This document shows, one piece after another, positions 44,176 to 52,159 of a stretch of 64,000 nt of DNA. The stretch's first letter is position 1. Each line of letters opens with the position of its first letter. This DNA is from Saprospiraceae bacterium. GTDB taxonomy: Bacteria; Bacteroidota; Bacteroidia; Chitinophagales; Saprospiraceae. The notes under the pieces are model-generated. The model ran no database searches. It was given only the letters and a program-made list of their open reading frames with translations, and was not told the DNA's origin. The stretch lies in assembly GCA_019638385.1 (NCBI GenBank), contig JAHBTW010000007.1:62001-126000 (forward strand). Reading direction: 5' to 3'. A program made the translations under genes and the position numbers.

Positions 44176-46566
44176 TTACCGCACCACCAAACGCCCTACA
44201 GCCTGCCCCCGTTCGCCCGACAGGCGATAAAAATAAACGCCGCCGGGCAAATCGCCGCGCTCTATGCGCTGCTCGCCGGTTGTGATGCCGGTGTAGGTTC
44301 TCACCATTCTGCCGTGCGTATCGGTGATCTCCAATTGGTACGGTTTTCCTTCGGCGTTGGCAAAACGCAGCAGCGCAGAGCGGTCAAACGGATTGGGTTG
44401 TACCGTCACGCTCATGGCGGCCAACGGTTCGGCAGTACTGCTCACGGTGTATTCTATGCAGCCGTCTTCGATTTGCGTCATCACGCGGTGTCCGTTGCGA
44501 TCTACCACATCCACGATCTGGTCTATACATACCAACCCGGTATCAATGCTCGTGTAATGGATGCGGCACAAGGGCTGCACATCCGACAATTTGATGATGG
44601 CCGAATCCTGATAAGAAATGCCGATGACCATACCTTCGAGGATGTTGTTGCGCGGCATGATGGGATACACCGCCGGGTCCACTAAGTTTTCTACCTGCAT
44701 GATGCGCAGGCCGCTCATCTGAAACTGATAGGCCGTGACATAGCTGACCGGGTTGCGAATGCCGATGTCAATGTATTGTTCTTCAAAATTGGCGGCAATG
44801 ATGCTCAGCGCTACCGTGTCGAGTATGTTGTCGGCGCCGCCGGGGAAAGTGCAGTGGTCGTGTACCCCCTGCCCGACGTGCGGGTGTGCATTGCCGTAGT
44901 TGAGGCAACTCGACAGGAGCGCCGCGTCATACACGCTGATGTCGCCGTCGGCATTGAGGTCGTTGCAAGGCGTGGCGGTGATGTCGTTGCCGAGAATGAG
45001 CGACACATAGGTTTCGGCGTCGTGCATTTCCTGCAAGCCGTTTTCATCCAAATCGCCGCGCAGGGCCGTGCCGCCGCAATCGCCGTTGCAGTCGGGTTGA
45101 GCGCTGCCGTAGGGTGCGCCGGCGCAGTCGGTATAAATGGGGCAATCGTCGTCAAGGGTCATTTGCAATTGGCCGGAAGCGCGGCTCAACACGATACACA
45201 CCTGCGCCCAGTTGTTGAGCGTATCGCTTTCTACCTGCCCCAGCGCATCGGGGGCATTGCCCCAATTGACCCGCGTAACGAAGATATAGCGACCATCGGG
45301 CACATCGGTTACATCAATCCATTGGCAGGGCAGGCCGGAACTGTACGTATCGTGACAGCCCACGGAGATGCCCATGTTGCCGCAGCCGTATTGGGGCGTT
45401 CCGGTGGTGCAGCCGAGGTCGAGCACGCAAAATCCGTTTTTGAAACCGGCCGGCGTCACCGTGCCGTCTTCCTGAAACAACAGGTATTCGGCATACCCGG
45501 CATAGTGAAAGTGGTTGTGGCAATTGTCCCAGGTGAATTGCGAGTTGGAAACAGAAGGCACACCGATATAATAGTCTTTGGCGCCTATGTTTTCAATACG
45601 GGTAGTAAAACGGATAATATCGCGCACGCCGAAGCCGCGCAAGCAGCCCTCCTGAATAAGGCAGGGGTCGGTAGAGTTGATGGTAGTCAGGAAAATGGAG
45701 TTGCGCAGGATGTCCTGCCGCATGTTCAAATCCGGCCCAGGCGGGCACTCCGGATCGCCCTGCGGAATGCAGGAGCCGTCGTCTATCGTTGCCAATGGGT
45801 TGAAATTGCACGACATCGGGTCGGTACAACCGCTCACAGGCCCTTCGTAGTGCAGGCTCCATATAATGGAGTCGGCGCAATCATTTTCACTGTCGCCGAT
45901 GCGAATGTAATAGGTTAGGCCGGCGGTAAAATGCCCTACCACCAATGCCTGCGGAGCGCAGTCGGATTCGTCGTCATCGTAGAGAAGCGTGCCCTGGTTA
46001 TCTTCCGTAAGGAACACTCCTGTGCAGGAACTGTACACCCAGATTTTGGTATTGCAAGTATTGGAATCGCAAGTAGAAATGCGGTAAATACCGGTAGAAT
46101 CGGGCGTAAACTCATACCAGGCGTCGTCGAAATCTGCTTGGTAAGTATTGCCGGCTTCCGCCATGAGGGCCGTGTTGCATGCCTGACCGGGCTGGCAGTT
46201 GAAATTGGTCGTTTCGCCGCGCCCGTAGTTGCGCCCCGACGCAATCGTATCGCCGTTGACGGTCACCACATAAAAGCCGGGCGAAAAAATGCCGTCGCCG
46301 TAGCTGTCGCGAATGCGGAAGGTGATGCAATCGTCGGCGGGCAGGCACACTTGCGTTTGATAGAGGGTTTGGTTGGCGTAAGTATTGTAAGGGACATTCT
46401 GATACACCGTGCCGGTTGCGCCGGTCACATCCCAGCCGATTTCATAGCCGTAGTTATCGGTTCGAATGGTCACAACCATTGACAACTGATCGCCCGGGCA
46501 CGGCGGCTGGGCATGGAGAGACTGCAACGCAAAAACAGCGAAGAGGAGAAAGTAGAAGTTCTTCAT
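44176..46566 (-). CDS. Secreted lysyl oxidase-like protein with dockerin-like domain and T9SS sorting domain
   Basis: 796 residues with signal peptide (FALQSLHAQ). N-terminal PPC-like domains (about 25-240), a Cys-rich EGF-like stretch (GCTDPMSCNFNPLATIDDGS, about 247-265), then a lysyl oxidase domain (about 278-462). Its copper site WDNCHNHFHY has H350, H352 and H354; K376 in GFKNGFC and Y408 in GCHDTY match the Lys and Tyr that form the LTQ cofactor in animal LOX, and CQWIDVTDVPDGRYIF ... VESDTLNN follows the animal pattern. A dockerin-like pair of calcium motifs comes next (GDLDENGLQ ... DLNADGDISVYDAAL, about 504-555), a cohesin-like/beta domain (about 580-710) and a T9SS domain (VQPNPFDRSALLRF ... 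GVYFYRLSG). It would oxidise lysine side chains outside the cell. Confidence 0.85.
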   Translation of the reverse strand: MKNFYFLLFAVFALQSLHAQPPCPGDQLSMVVTIRTDNYGYEIGWDVTGATGTVYQNVPYNTYANQTLYQTQVCLPADDCITFRIRDSYGDGIFSPGFYVVTVNGDTIASGRNYGRGETTNFNCQPGQACNTALMAEAGNTYQADFDDAWYEFTPDSTGIYRISTCDSNTCNTKIWVYSSCTGVFLTEDNQGTLLYDDDESDCAPQALVVGHFTAGLTYYIRIGDSENDCADSIIWSLHYEGPVSGCTDPMSCNFNPLATIDDGSCIPQGDPECPPGPDLNMRQDILRNSIFLTTINSTDPCLIQEGCLRGFGVRDIIRFTTRIENIGAKDYYIGVPSVSNSQFTWDNCHNHFHYAGYAEYLLFQEDGTVTPAGFKNGFCVLDLGCTTGTPQYGCGNMGISVGCHDTYSSGLPCQWIDVTDVPDGRYIFVTRVNWGNAPDALGQVESDTLNNWAQVCIVLSRASGQLQMTLDDDCPIYTDCAGAPYGSAQPDCNGDCGGTALRGDLDENGLQEMHDAETYVSLILGNDITATPCNDLNADGDISVYDAALLSSCLNYGNAHPHVGQGVHDHCTFPGGADNILDTVALSIIAANFEEQYIDIGIRNPVSYVTAYQFQMSGLRIMQVENLVDPAVYPIMPRNNILEGMVIGISYQDSAIIKLSDVQPLCRIHYTSIDTGLVCIDQIVDVVDRNGHRVMTQIEDGCIEYTVSSTAEPLAAMSVTVQPNPFDRSALLRFANAEGKPYQLEITDTHGRMVRTYTGITTGEQRIERGDLPGGVYFYRLSGERGQAVGRLVVR

Positions 46567-46601
46567 TTCGTATGATTGAACAAAAGATGAAAAAGTGCGG
46601 G

Positions 46602-46609
46602 CAAAAATA
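46602..46609 (-). promoter_or_regulatory. -7 box TATTTTTG of the lysyl oxidase gene
   Basis: Perfect TAnnTTTG on the minus strand, 35 bases before the ATG at 46566. The -33 side is unclear. It may also serve the TIR gene behind. Confidence 0.45.
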
Positions 46610-46617
46610 GCAGAATA

Positions 46618-48144
46618 TCAGAATGTCTTCATGTATGCGATGACAATATCGCGAATATCATTGCGCACCCCGCCCTTCAATGCCTGCGGCGTTTCGTACG
46701 AATACTGTCCGAGAAAGGAGAGATTAGCCTCTTTTCCATCGGCTACAAACTGCGGCAACACTACGCTGTACATCCGCTGCGATTCAATCGGGCGACCCTG
46801 CACCGTCCAGCGGCCCTGCGCATCGGGTTCGGCCCCGGCGCCCAGCACCTGAAAATACCCGCCCTCGCCCCGGTTGGTCACGAGGCTGGTGCGCAATGCC
46901 TGTTCCAGCACAGCGCCCGGTAATTGCATCCGCACAATATTACCGCCGTAAGGGAAGGTGCGCAGCACATCAAGCACCGTCACATCGCCCATGAGCCGGT
47001 CGTCTAATCGCATAGAGCCGCTGTTGATGAGATATACCTCCGATCCCGGCAGCGCCGTGCGAGATGCCTCCAAAGTGAGTTGGCCGTAGTTGGTTTGGTT
47101 GCTGCGGATCACGGTTTCGGTACACTCCAACGGCTCAGTGGCCGTCATCACCACCTCCTTAATGTCGTAGCCCATTTTCGCCGCGCGTTCCGACACCACG
47201 CCTTCCCATTTATTTACCACTTCTAAGGTGGTCGGCTCGTCGGCAATTTGGTCGTTGATGGGTTTGAGCGTGGAGCGCAGCCGCATCATACGGGTGGCGG
47301 GATTGTAGGTAAACCGGTGGATGTAAACCGTTTTGGCGTTGGCGTCGGCTTTCGCAACGACGGTTTGCTCCACATAGTGACCCATGTGGTGGTGATCGTG
47401 GCCGCCCATGAACAGCGGTACCTGCGGCGTAGTAGCGGCGAGGGCCAAATCCTCGTCAACGGCCAAATGCGTGAGGCCGAGAATGACATCGGCTTTGTCT
47501 TCCAATTCCCGTACCATCTTGCGGAAGGTCTCTTCCACGGGCAGGTATTTCACATACGGCTGCTGGTTGAACGGCAACACTACGCCCACAATGGCCACCC
47601 GCGTTTTTTGTCCGCGCGGCCCCGAAAACTCGTGGATGATGTACGGCGGCACGGGTTGCTCCACGCCGTTGATGTTTTGGGTAAAAGGCTGCTCAACACC
47701 GTCTTTCACCAATAAGGTATTGGAACAGGTATATAAAAAACGGCTTTGGTCCATGCGTTTTTTGAGCAGCGCCGCGTCTTTCAGATCAAATTCGTGGTTG
47801 CCGAAAGTGGCGTAATCTAAGCCCATCGCATTGAGGGTTTCCACCATTTGCAGGCCGGCAATGGACTCGCCGTTGTCCAATTTGAGTGTACCGATGAAGG
47901 AAGGGCTGAGAAAATCGCCGGCGAGGACCGCAATGGTATTGGGGTTTTCGCGCAGCAGTTCCTGCTTCACCGTGGCCACCCGCGCCAGGCCGCCCGACTT
48001 GCCGCCCTCCAAAGGAGCGATTTCATACACGTCGTTGAGTTGGAGGATGGTGAATTGTACGTTTTCGAGATGGGGCAGGCGAGCAGTCCCGCAAGCGCTC
48101 AACAAAAGCAGGGCTATAAGCCACAGAAAATTCCGGTTCGGCAT
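46618..48144 (-). CDS. 5'-nucleotidase/calcineurin-like phosphoesterase lipoprotein
   Basis: 508 residues from ATG 48144 (MPNRNFLWLIALLLLSAC, lipobox). Metallophosphatase motifs: LQLNDVYE, LAGDFLSPS, FGNHEFDLK, LTHLAVDEDLALA and MGGHDHHHM. The C-terminal 5'-nucleotidase domain has INSGSMRLDD and YGGNIVRMQLPG. It hydrolyses nucleotides or related phosphates at the cell envelope. An ATG at 48231 would add a non-signal leader and is not used. Together with the secreted adenosine deaminase at 56912 it may serve nucleotide scavenging. Confidence 0.88.
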   Translation of the reverse strand: MPNRNFLWLIALLLLSACGTARLPHLENVQFTILQLNDVYEIAPLEGGKSGGLARVATVKQELLRENPNTIAVLAGDFLSPSFIGTLKLDNGESIAGLQMVETLNAMGLDYATFGNHEFDLKDAALLKKRMDQSRFLYTCSNTLLVKDGVEQPFTQNINGVEQPVPPYIIHEFSGPRGQKTRVAIVGVVLPFNQQPYVKYLPVEETFRKMVRELEDKADVILGLTHLAVDEDLALAATTPQVPLFMGGHDHHHMGHYVEQTVVAKADANAKTVYIHRFTYNPATRMMRLRSTLKPINDQIADEPTTLEVVNKWEGVVSERAAKMGYDIKEVVMTATEPLECTETVIRSNQTNYGQLTLEASRTALPGSEVYLINSGSMRLDDRLMGDVTVLDVLRTFPYGGNIVRMQLPGAVLEQALRTSLVTNRGEGGYFQVLGAGAEPDAQGRWTVQGRPIESQRMYSVVLPQFVADGKEANLSFLGQYSYETPQALKGGVRNDIRDIVIAYMKTF

Positions 48145-48274
48145 GATGTTGTTTTTTTTGTCCGCTAATGTAGGGAATAGTGTGGTTTTTTTGAATGCGG
48201 GTTGTCTGATAAAGATTATAGCAATCTGCATGGCAGACTACAAACTTGTATTCGCCGAACAATCGGCAACTCGT

Positions 48275-48282
48275 TATATTTG
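48275..48282 (+). promoter_or_regulatory. -7 box TATATTTG
   Basis: Perfect TAnnTTTG, 14 bases before the ATG at 48297, which supports that start over an ATG at 48246. Confidence 0.5.
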
Positions 48283-48296
48283 TAATAAAAACGAAC

Positions 48297-49247
48297 ATGA
48301 AAAAAACGCTCCTCCTATCCGTTTGCCTGACCGGCGTATTTTCAGTGGCAGCACAACAGGACTTTGCCCCCATCGGCGCCGTTTGGCATTACCATGAGGT
48401 ACCGTTTTTTTACTCCCCCTATACTTATGTCACCTACCTCAGCATAGAGTCGGTGGCCGATACGATGATCGGCGATCAACCCTGCCGCAAGTTGGTGAAG
48501 AACAAACCCGTTGATTGCACCGGCGACCACGAAGTTGAATTTGTATATCGGGACGGAGATAAGGTCTTTTTCTACAATTGGGCATTTGGCGAGTTTGATT
48601 TATTGTACGATTTCGGGGCGCAAGCCGGGGATTCCTGGATGATGCGTACCCGCCGCTATTACTTATTTGAGCCGGATGAAGGGCAGGACACCGCTACCGC
48701 GTTCAATCGCATCATAGTAGATTCCGTATCTCAGGTGGTCGTCAATGGGTTTACGCTGAGGCAACTGCATGTACATTGGGAGACAGGAGTATTCTTATGC
48801 AACCCGGGACCGATCGTTTTTATGGAACGCATCGGCGATCTGTATTATATGTTGTATCAGTGGGAGTTGTGGATCGGCAGTATCTGCGACACACCACGCC
48901 CCGTCGGATTGCGCTGCTATTACGACCCTGAAATGGGATTGTATGAAACCGGTCTGGCGCCTTTTTGCGATTGGGTGGGCGTGTCCACAAAAGAAGCAAT
49001 AGGCACGCCGGAAGGCATCCGTGTTTTTCCCAATCCTGCCACGGATTTTTTGACGTTGGAGAATCTCCGGCCATCAGCCGTTTCATATCGCATGTACGGC
49101 AGTCAGGGCGCGCTCGTCCTTCAAGGGCAACTGCTCCCCGGACAAAAAAGCCTCGCTGTCAATCACTTGCCGTCGGGGGCCTATCACGTCGTTTTTGCCG
49201 GCTCGGCAGGAGTGCTGGGGCGGTTGAGTTGGGTGCGGGTGTATTAA
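48297..49247 (+). CDS. Small secreted T9SS protein of unknown function
   Basis: 316 residues from ATG 48297 (MKKTLLLSVCLTGVFSVAAQQ, signal peptide). The middle part is rich in Tyr and Trp (WHYHEVPFFYSPYTYVTYLSIES, FGAQAGDSW), a style common in Bacteroidota secreted proteins of unassigned function. The last 80 residues form a T9SS type A domain (IRVFPNPATDFLTLENL ... YRMYGSQGALVLQGQL ... GAYHVVFAG). No family was recognised for the N-terminal 230 residues. Confidence 0.8.
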   Translation: MKKTLLLSVCLTGVFSVAAQQDFAPIGAVWHYHEVPFFYSPYTYVTYLSIESVADTMIGDQPCRKLVKNKPVDCTGDHEVEFVYRDGDKVFFYNWAFGEFDLLYDFGAQAGDSWMMRTRRYYLFEPDEGQDTATAFNRIIVDSVSQVVVNGFTLRQLHVHWETGVFLCNPGPIVFMERIGDLYYMLYQWELWIGSICDTPRPVGLRCYYDPEMGLYETGLAPFCDWVGVSTKEAIGTPEGIRVFPNPATDFLTLENLRPSAVSYRMYGSQGALVLQGQLLPGQKSLAVNHLPSGAYHVVFAGSAGVLGRLSWVRVY

Positions 49248-49325
49248 ATTTCGAGATACTTTTTGTTACTTCACATCGTTCCTGTACCGCTCCTGCCTGC
49301 TCTTGCAGGTCAAAACAACCGACCG

Positions 49326-50204
49326 ATGGAAACCTCCGAACTGCTTCGCAAAGTAAAAAAGTTGGAGATCAAGACCAAACGCCTGAGCCGCCATTTATTC
49401 CTCGGCGAATACCACAGCGCGTTCAAGGGGCGCGGCATGTCGTTCAGCGAGGTGCGCAGTTATCAGTTCGGCGACGATGTGCGCCACATTGACTGGAACG
49501 TGAGCGCCCGCACCGGACAGCCTTTCGTGAAGGTATTTGAAGAAGAACGCGAACTCACCGTGATGCTCCTCGTGGATGTGAGCGGCTCTTCCGCTTTCGG
49601 CGCTGCCGGACAATTGAAACGGGAGTTTCAGAACGAAATCGCCGCGCTGCTGTCTTTTGCCGCCATTTCCAACAACGACAAGGTGGGCCTCCTGTTTTTC
49701 ACCGATGCGGTAGAACTGTTTATCCCGCCTAAAAAAGGGCGCCGGCACATCCTGCGCATCATCCGCGAATTGGTGGATTTCCAACCCAAAAGCAAAGGAA
49801 CCGACCTCGGCGCGGCCCTGGAATATTTCAACAATGTGATCAAACGGCGCTGCACCGGCTTTCTGATTTCCGACTTCGCCGATACACAGTACCAGGCGGC
49901 GCTGCGCATTGCCGCCCGCCGGCACGAAATCGTCGGCATACAAGTACTCGACCCCGTAGAAACAACCTTGCCCAACGTTGGACTGTTGCATGTAACGGAT
50001 GCCGAAACGGGCCGCAGTGCGTGGTTGGATTCGAGTGCGCCGCAGGTTCGCAAAGCCTATTCGCAACGCGCGGAGGCGCAACAACACTACTTCCTCGACA
50101 CCTTCCGGCAATGCGGCGCCGATGCCCTGCGCATTCGCACCGATGAATCGCATGTAACGGCGCTCATGCAGTTTTTTCAAAGAAGAATGCACCGAACGGC
50201 GTAA
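49326..50204 (+). CDS. DUF58 domain-containing protein
   Basis: 292 residues from ATG 49326 (METSELLRKVKKLEIKTKRLSRHLFLGEYHSAFKGRGMSF). The DUF58 signature GDDVRHIDWNVSART and a VWA-like MIDAS start (LLVDVSGSSAFG) are present. DUF58 proteins work with MoxR ATPases, often in envelope stress or aerotolerance (Bat) operons. The matching moxR is at 29402-30373, not adjacent. Confidence 0.9.
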   Translation: METSELLRKVKKLEIKTKRLSRHLFLGEYHSAFKGRGMSFSEVRSYQFGDDVRHIDWNVSARTGQPFVKVFEEERELTVMLLVDVSGSSAFGAAGQLKREFQNEIAALLSFAAISNNDKVGLLFFTDAVELFIPPKKGRRHILRIIRELVDFQPKSKGTDLGAALEYFNNVIKRRCTGFLISDFADTQYQAALRIAARRHEIVGIQVLDPVETTLPNVGLLHVTDAETGRSAWLDSSAPQVRKAYSQRAEAQQHYFLDTFRQCGADALRIRTDESHVTALMQFFQRRMHRTA

Positions 50205-50227
50205 TTTTACCTTCACAAAATCAATTT

Positions 50228-50890
50228 ATGACTTTCCTCAAACGCAACAAAATATTGGCGCGCCGCTTGCAGCGCTTCACCATCAATACCCTGCTCGGCG
50301 GCCTGGTCGTGGCTTTACCCATTGCCTTATTTATCTCTATCATCCGGCTGTTGTTCAACCTCGTCATCGGCATCATCAGCCCGTTGAAAAACCTGTTAGG
50401 CTTTTCCGACGATGTGAACCAGTGGTTGATCAATCTGCTGGTGGTAGCCGCCATTCTGACCCTGTTTTTTCTCATCGGCCTGGCGGTGCGCACCGAGATG
50501 GGCAAGCGTTTTTTCCTGCGCGTGGAAGAGCAATGGCTTTCGCCGCTTCCGTTTTACAGCATCATCCGGGAAACGGTGCAGCAATTGTTCAGCCGCGACA
50601 AAATGCCTTTTTCCAAGGTAGTGTTGGCAGACGTGTTCGGCAACGGCACCCTGATGACAGGCTTTGTGACCGACGAGTGGCCCAACGGCTACTTATCCCT
50701 GTTTGTGCCCACCGGCCCCAACCCCACCAATGGCTTCATTTTTCATGTCAAAAAGGAGCAGGTCATTTATTCGGAAGTGCGCACCGAGGAGGCCATGCGT
50801 TCGGTCATCAGCCTGGGTATTGGCTCCGGTAGTTTGTTTGCCGCAACAATGAGCCGTATGCCTCCGCCAGTGCAGGAGCCGGCAGCGTAG
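50228..50890 (+). CDS. DUF502 family membrane protein
   Basis: 220 residues. Two transmembrane segments (about 22-45 and 66-88) precede the DUF502 core: PFYSIIRETVQQLFSRDKMPFSKVVLADVFGNGTLMTGFVT and VPTGPNPTNGFIFHVKKEQV. The family is widespread and uncharacterised. It begins 24 bases after the DUF58 gene on the same strand. Confidence 0.9.
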   Translation: MTFLKRNKILARRLQRFTINTLLGGLVVALPIALFISIIRLLFNLVIGIISPLKNLLGFSDDVNQWLINLLVVAAILTLFFLIGLAVRTEMGKRFFLRVEEQWLSPLPFYSIIRETVQQLFSRDKMPFSKVVLADVFGNGTLMTGFVTDEWPNGYLSLFVPTGPNPTNGFIFHVKKEQVIYSEVRTEEAMRSVISLGIGSGSLFAATMSRMPPPVQEPAA

Positions 50891-50933
50891 TGCCGGTAAG
50901 GTTACAATCGAGGTTTGATTGCTTCCATTTCGC

Positions 50934-51905
50934 CTAAATCAATCCTTCCCGGATCAAATCATGCAAGTGTACCATGCCGAGGTACTTGTTGCCTTCGGCA
51001 ACGATGAGCAGCGTAATGCTCCGGCGGCGCATGATATCGAAGGCTTCGGCGGCTAAGGTATCGGGGAGCACGGTAATGGGCGATGATTGCATCACCTCGC
51101 GCACGAGCAGGGCATTGATATCGGGGTTGTGCTGGAGCATGCGACGCAGGTCGCCGTCGGTGATGATGCCGGCGAGCAGGCCGTTTTCGTCGAGGACGGC
51201 GGTGGCGCCGAGACGTTTGGAGCTGATCTCTATGATGGCCTGTCGGATGGAGTCGGCGGGGCTGACGGCGGGTTTTTCGTTGCCGGGATAGATGTCGCTC
51301 ACGCGCAGGTAGAGTTGTTTGCCGAGCGCGCCGCCGGGGTGAAACTGGGCGAAGTCTTGCGGGCTGAAGCCGCGCAGTGCGAGCAGTGCGGTAGCCAATG
51401 CATCGCCGAGGGCCATTTGAGCGGTTGTGCTGGCAGTGGGCGCCAGATTGTTGGGGTCCGCTTCCTGCGATACCGGCGTGTGGAGGATGAACCGGGCTTG
51501 TTTGCCCAGGTAGGAATCCCGATTGGCCACCATGCCGATGAGCAGGTTGCCCATGCGTTTGACCAAAGGCACCAATGCTTTGATTTCGGGCGTTTCGCCG
51601 CTTTTCGACAGGCACAGCACTGCGTCGTCGGGCAACATCATGCCCAGATCGCCGTGAATGGCATCGGCAGCGTGCATAAACAAAGCGGGCGTGCCGGTGG
51701 AGTTGAGCGTGGCCACAACCTTTTGGGCCACAATGGCGCTTTTGCCGATACCCGTGACGATGAGCCGCCCTTTCGACCCGAATATGGCCCGAACAGCGCC
51801 CGTAAAGTCCTCATCAACAGAATCCAACAGACACCGGAGCGTCTCGATTTCTATCGAGATGGTCCGCCGGGCAATTTCTTCAATACTTGTACCGACATTC
51901 GTCAT
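50934..51905 (-). CDS. kdsD: Arabinose-5-phosphate isomerase (KpsF/GutQ family)
   Basis: 323 residues. The SIS domain (residues about 35-175) has VTGIGKSAIVAQKVVATLNSTGTPALFMHAADAIHGDLGM and LSKSGETPEI; two CBS domains follow (about 205-323). It interconverts ribulose 5-phosphate and arabinose 5-phosphate for KDO synthesis, hence lipopolysaccharide. It is divergent from recQ. Confidence 0.93.
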   Translation of the reverse strand: MTNVGTSIEEIARRTISIEIETLRCLLDSVDEDFTGAVRAIFGSKGRLIVTGIGKSAIVAQKVVATLNSTGTPALFMHAADAIHGDLGMMLPDDAVLCLSKSGETPEIKALVPLVKRMGNLLIGMVANRDSYLGKQARFILHTPVSQEADPNNLAPTASTTAQMALGDALATALLALRGFSPQDFAQFHPGGALGKQLYLRVSDIYPGNEKPAVSPADSIRQAIIEISSKRLGATAVLDENGLLAGIITDGDLRRMLQHNPDINALLVREVMQSSPITVLPDTLAAEAFDIMRRRSITLLIVAEGNKYLGMVHLHDLIREGLI

Positions 51906-51912
51906 ATTTTAT

Positions 51913-51920
51913 TACCTTTG
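51913..51920 (+). promoter_or_regulatory. -7 box TACCTTTG upstream of recQ
   Basis: Perfect TAnnTTTG between kdsD and recQ. With the recQ start at 52160 it implies a leader of about 230 bases; with the ATG at 51962 the leader would be about 35. Confidence 0.4.
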
Positions 51921-52159
51921 GCTGCTTTTTTGAAAACCTCTCCTGAGAAGGAGAACTTCAAATGAAAAAAAGTCATTTTAGCGCTTCGGAAAACGCAATA
52001 TTCGTATATTCAAACTTTATTTTCAAAAACGTAGCATTTCCGCTGAACAGAGGCCCGCAACGGCGCAAATCTCTTCTATTCGCGGAAGGTCCGCAAATAA
52101 GCGCCGATATTTTTTCCATCAGGCGCCAATGCGGGAAAAGTCAAAACGGACAGAAAACC

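Noticed and set aside
44776..45918. 380-residue frame antisense to the lysyl oxidase gene
   Set aside because: Antisense to the conserved LOX and dockerin-like motifs; no start signals or recognisable domain.
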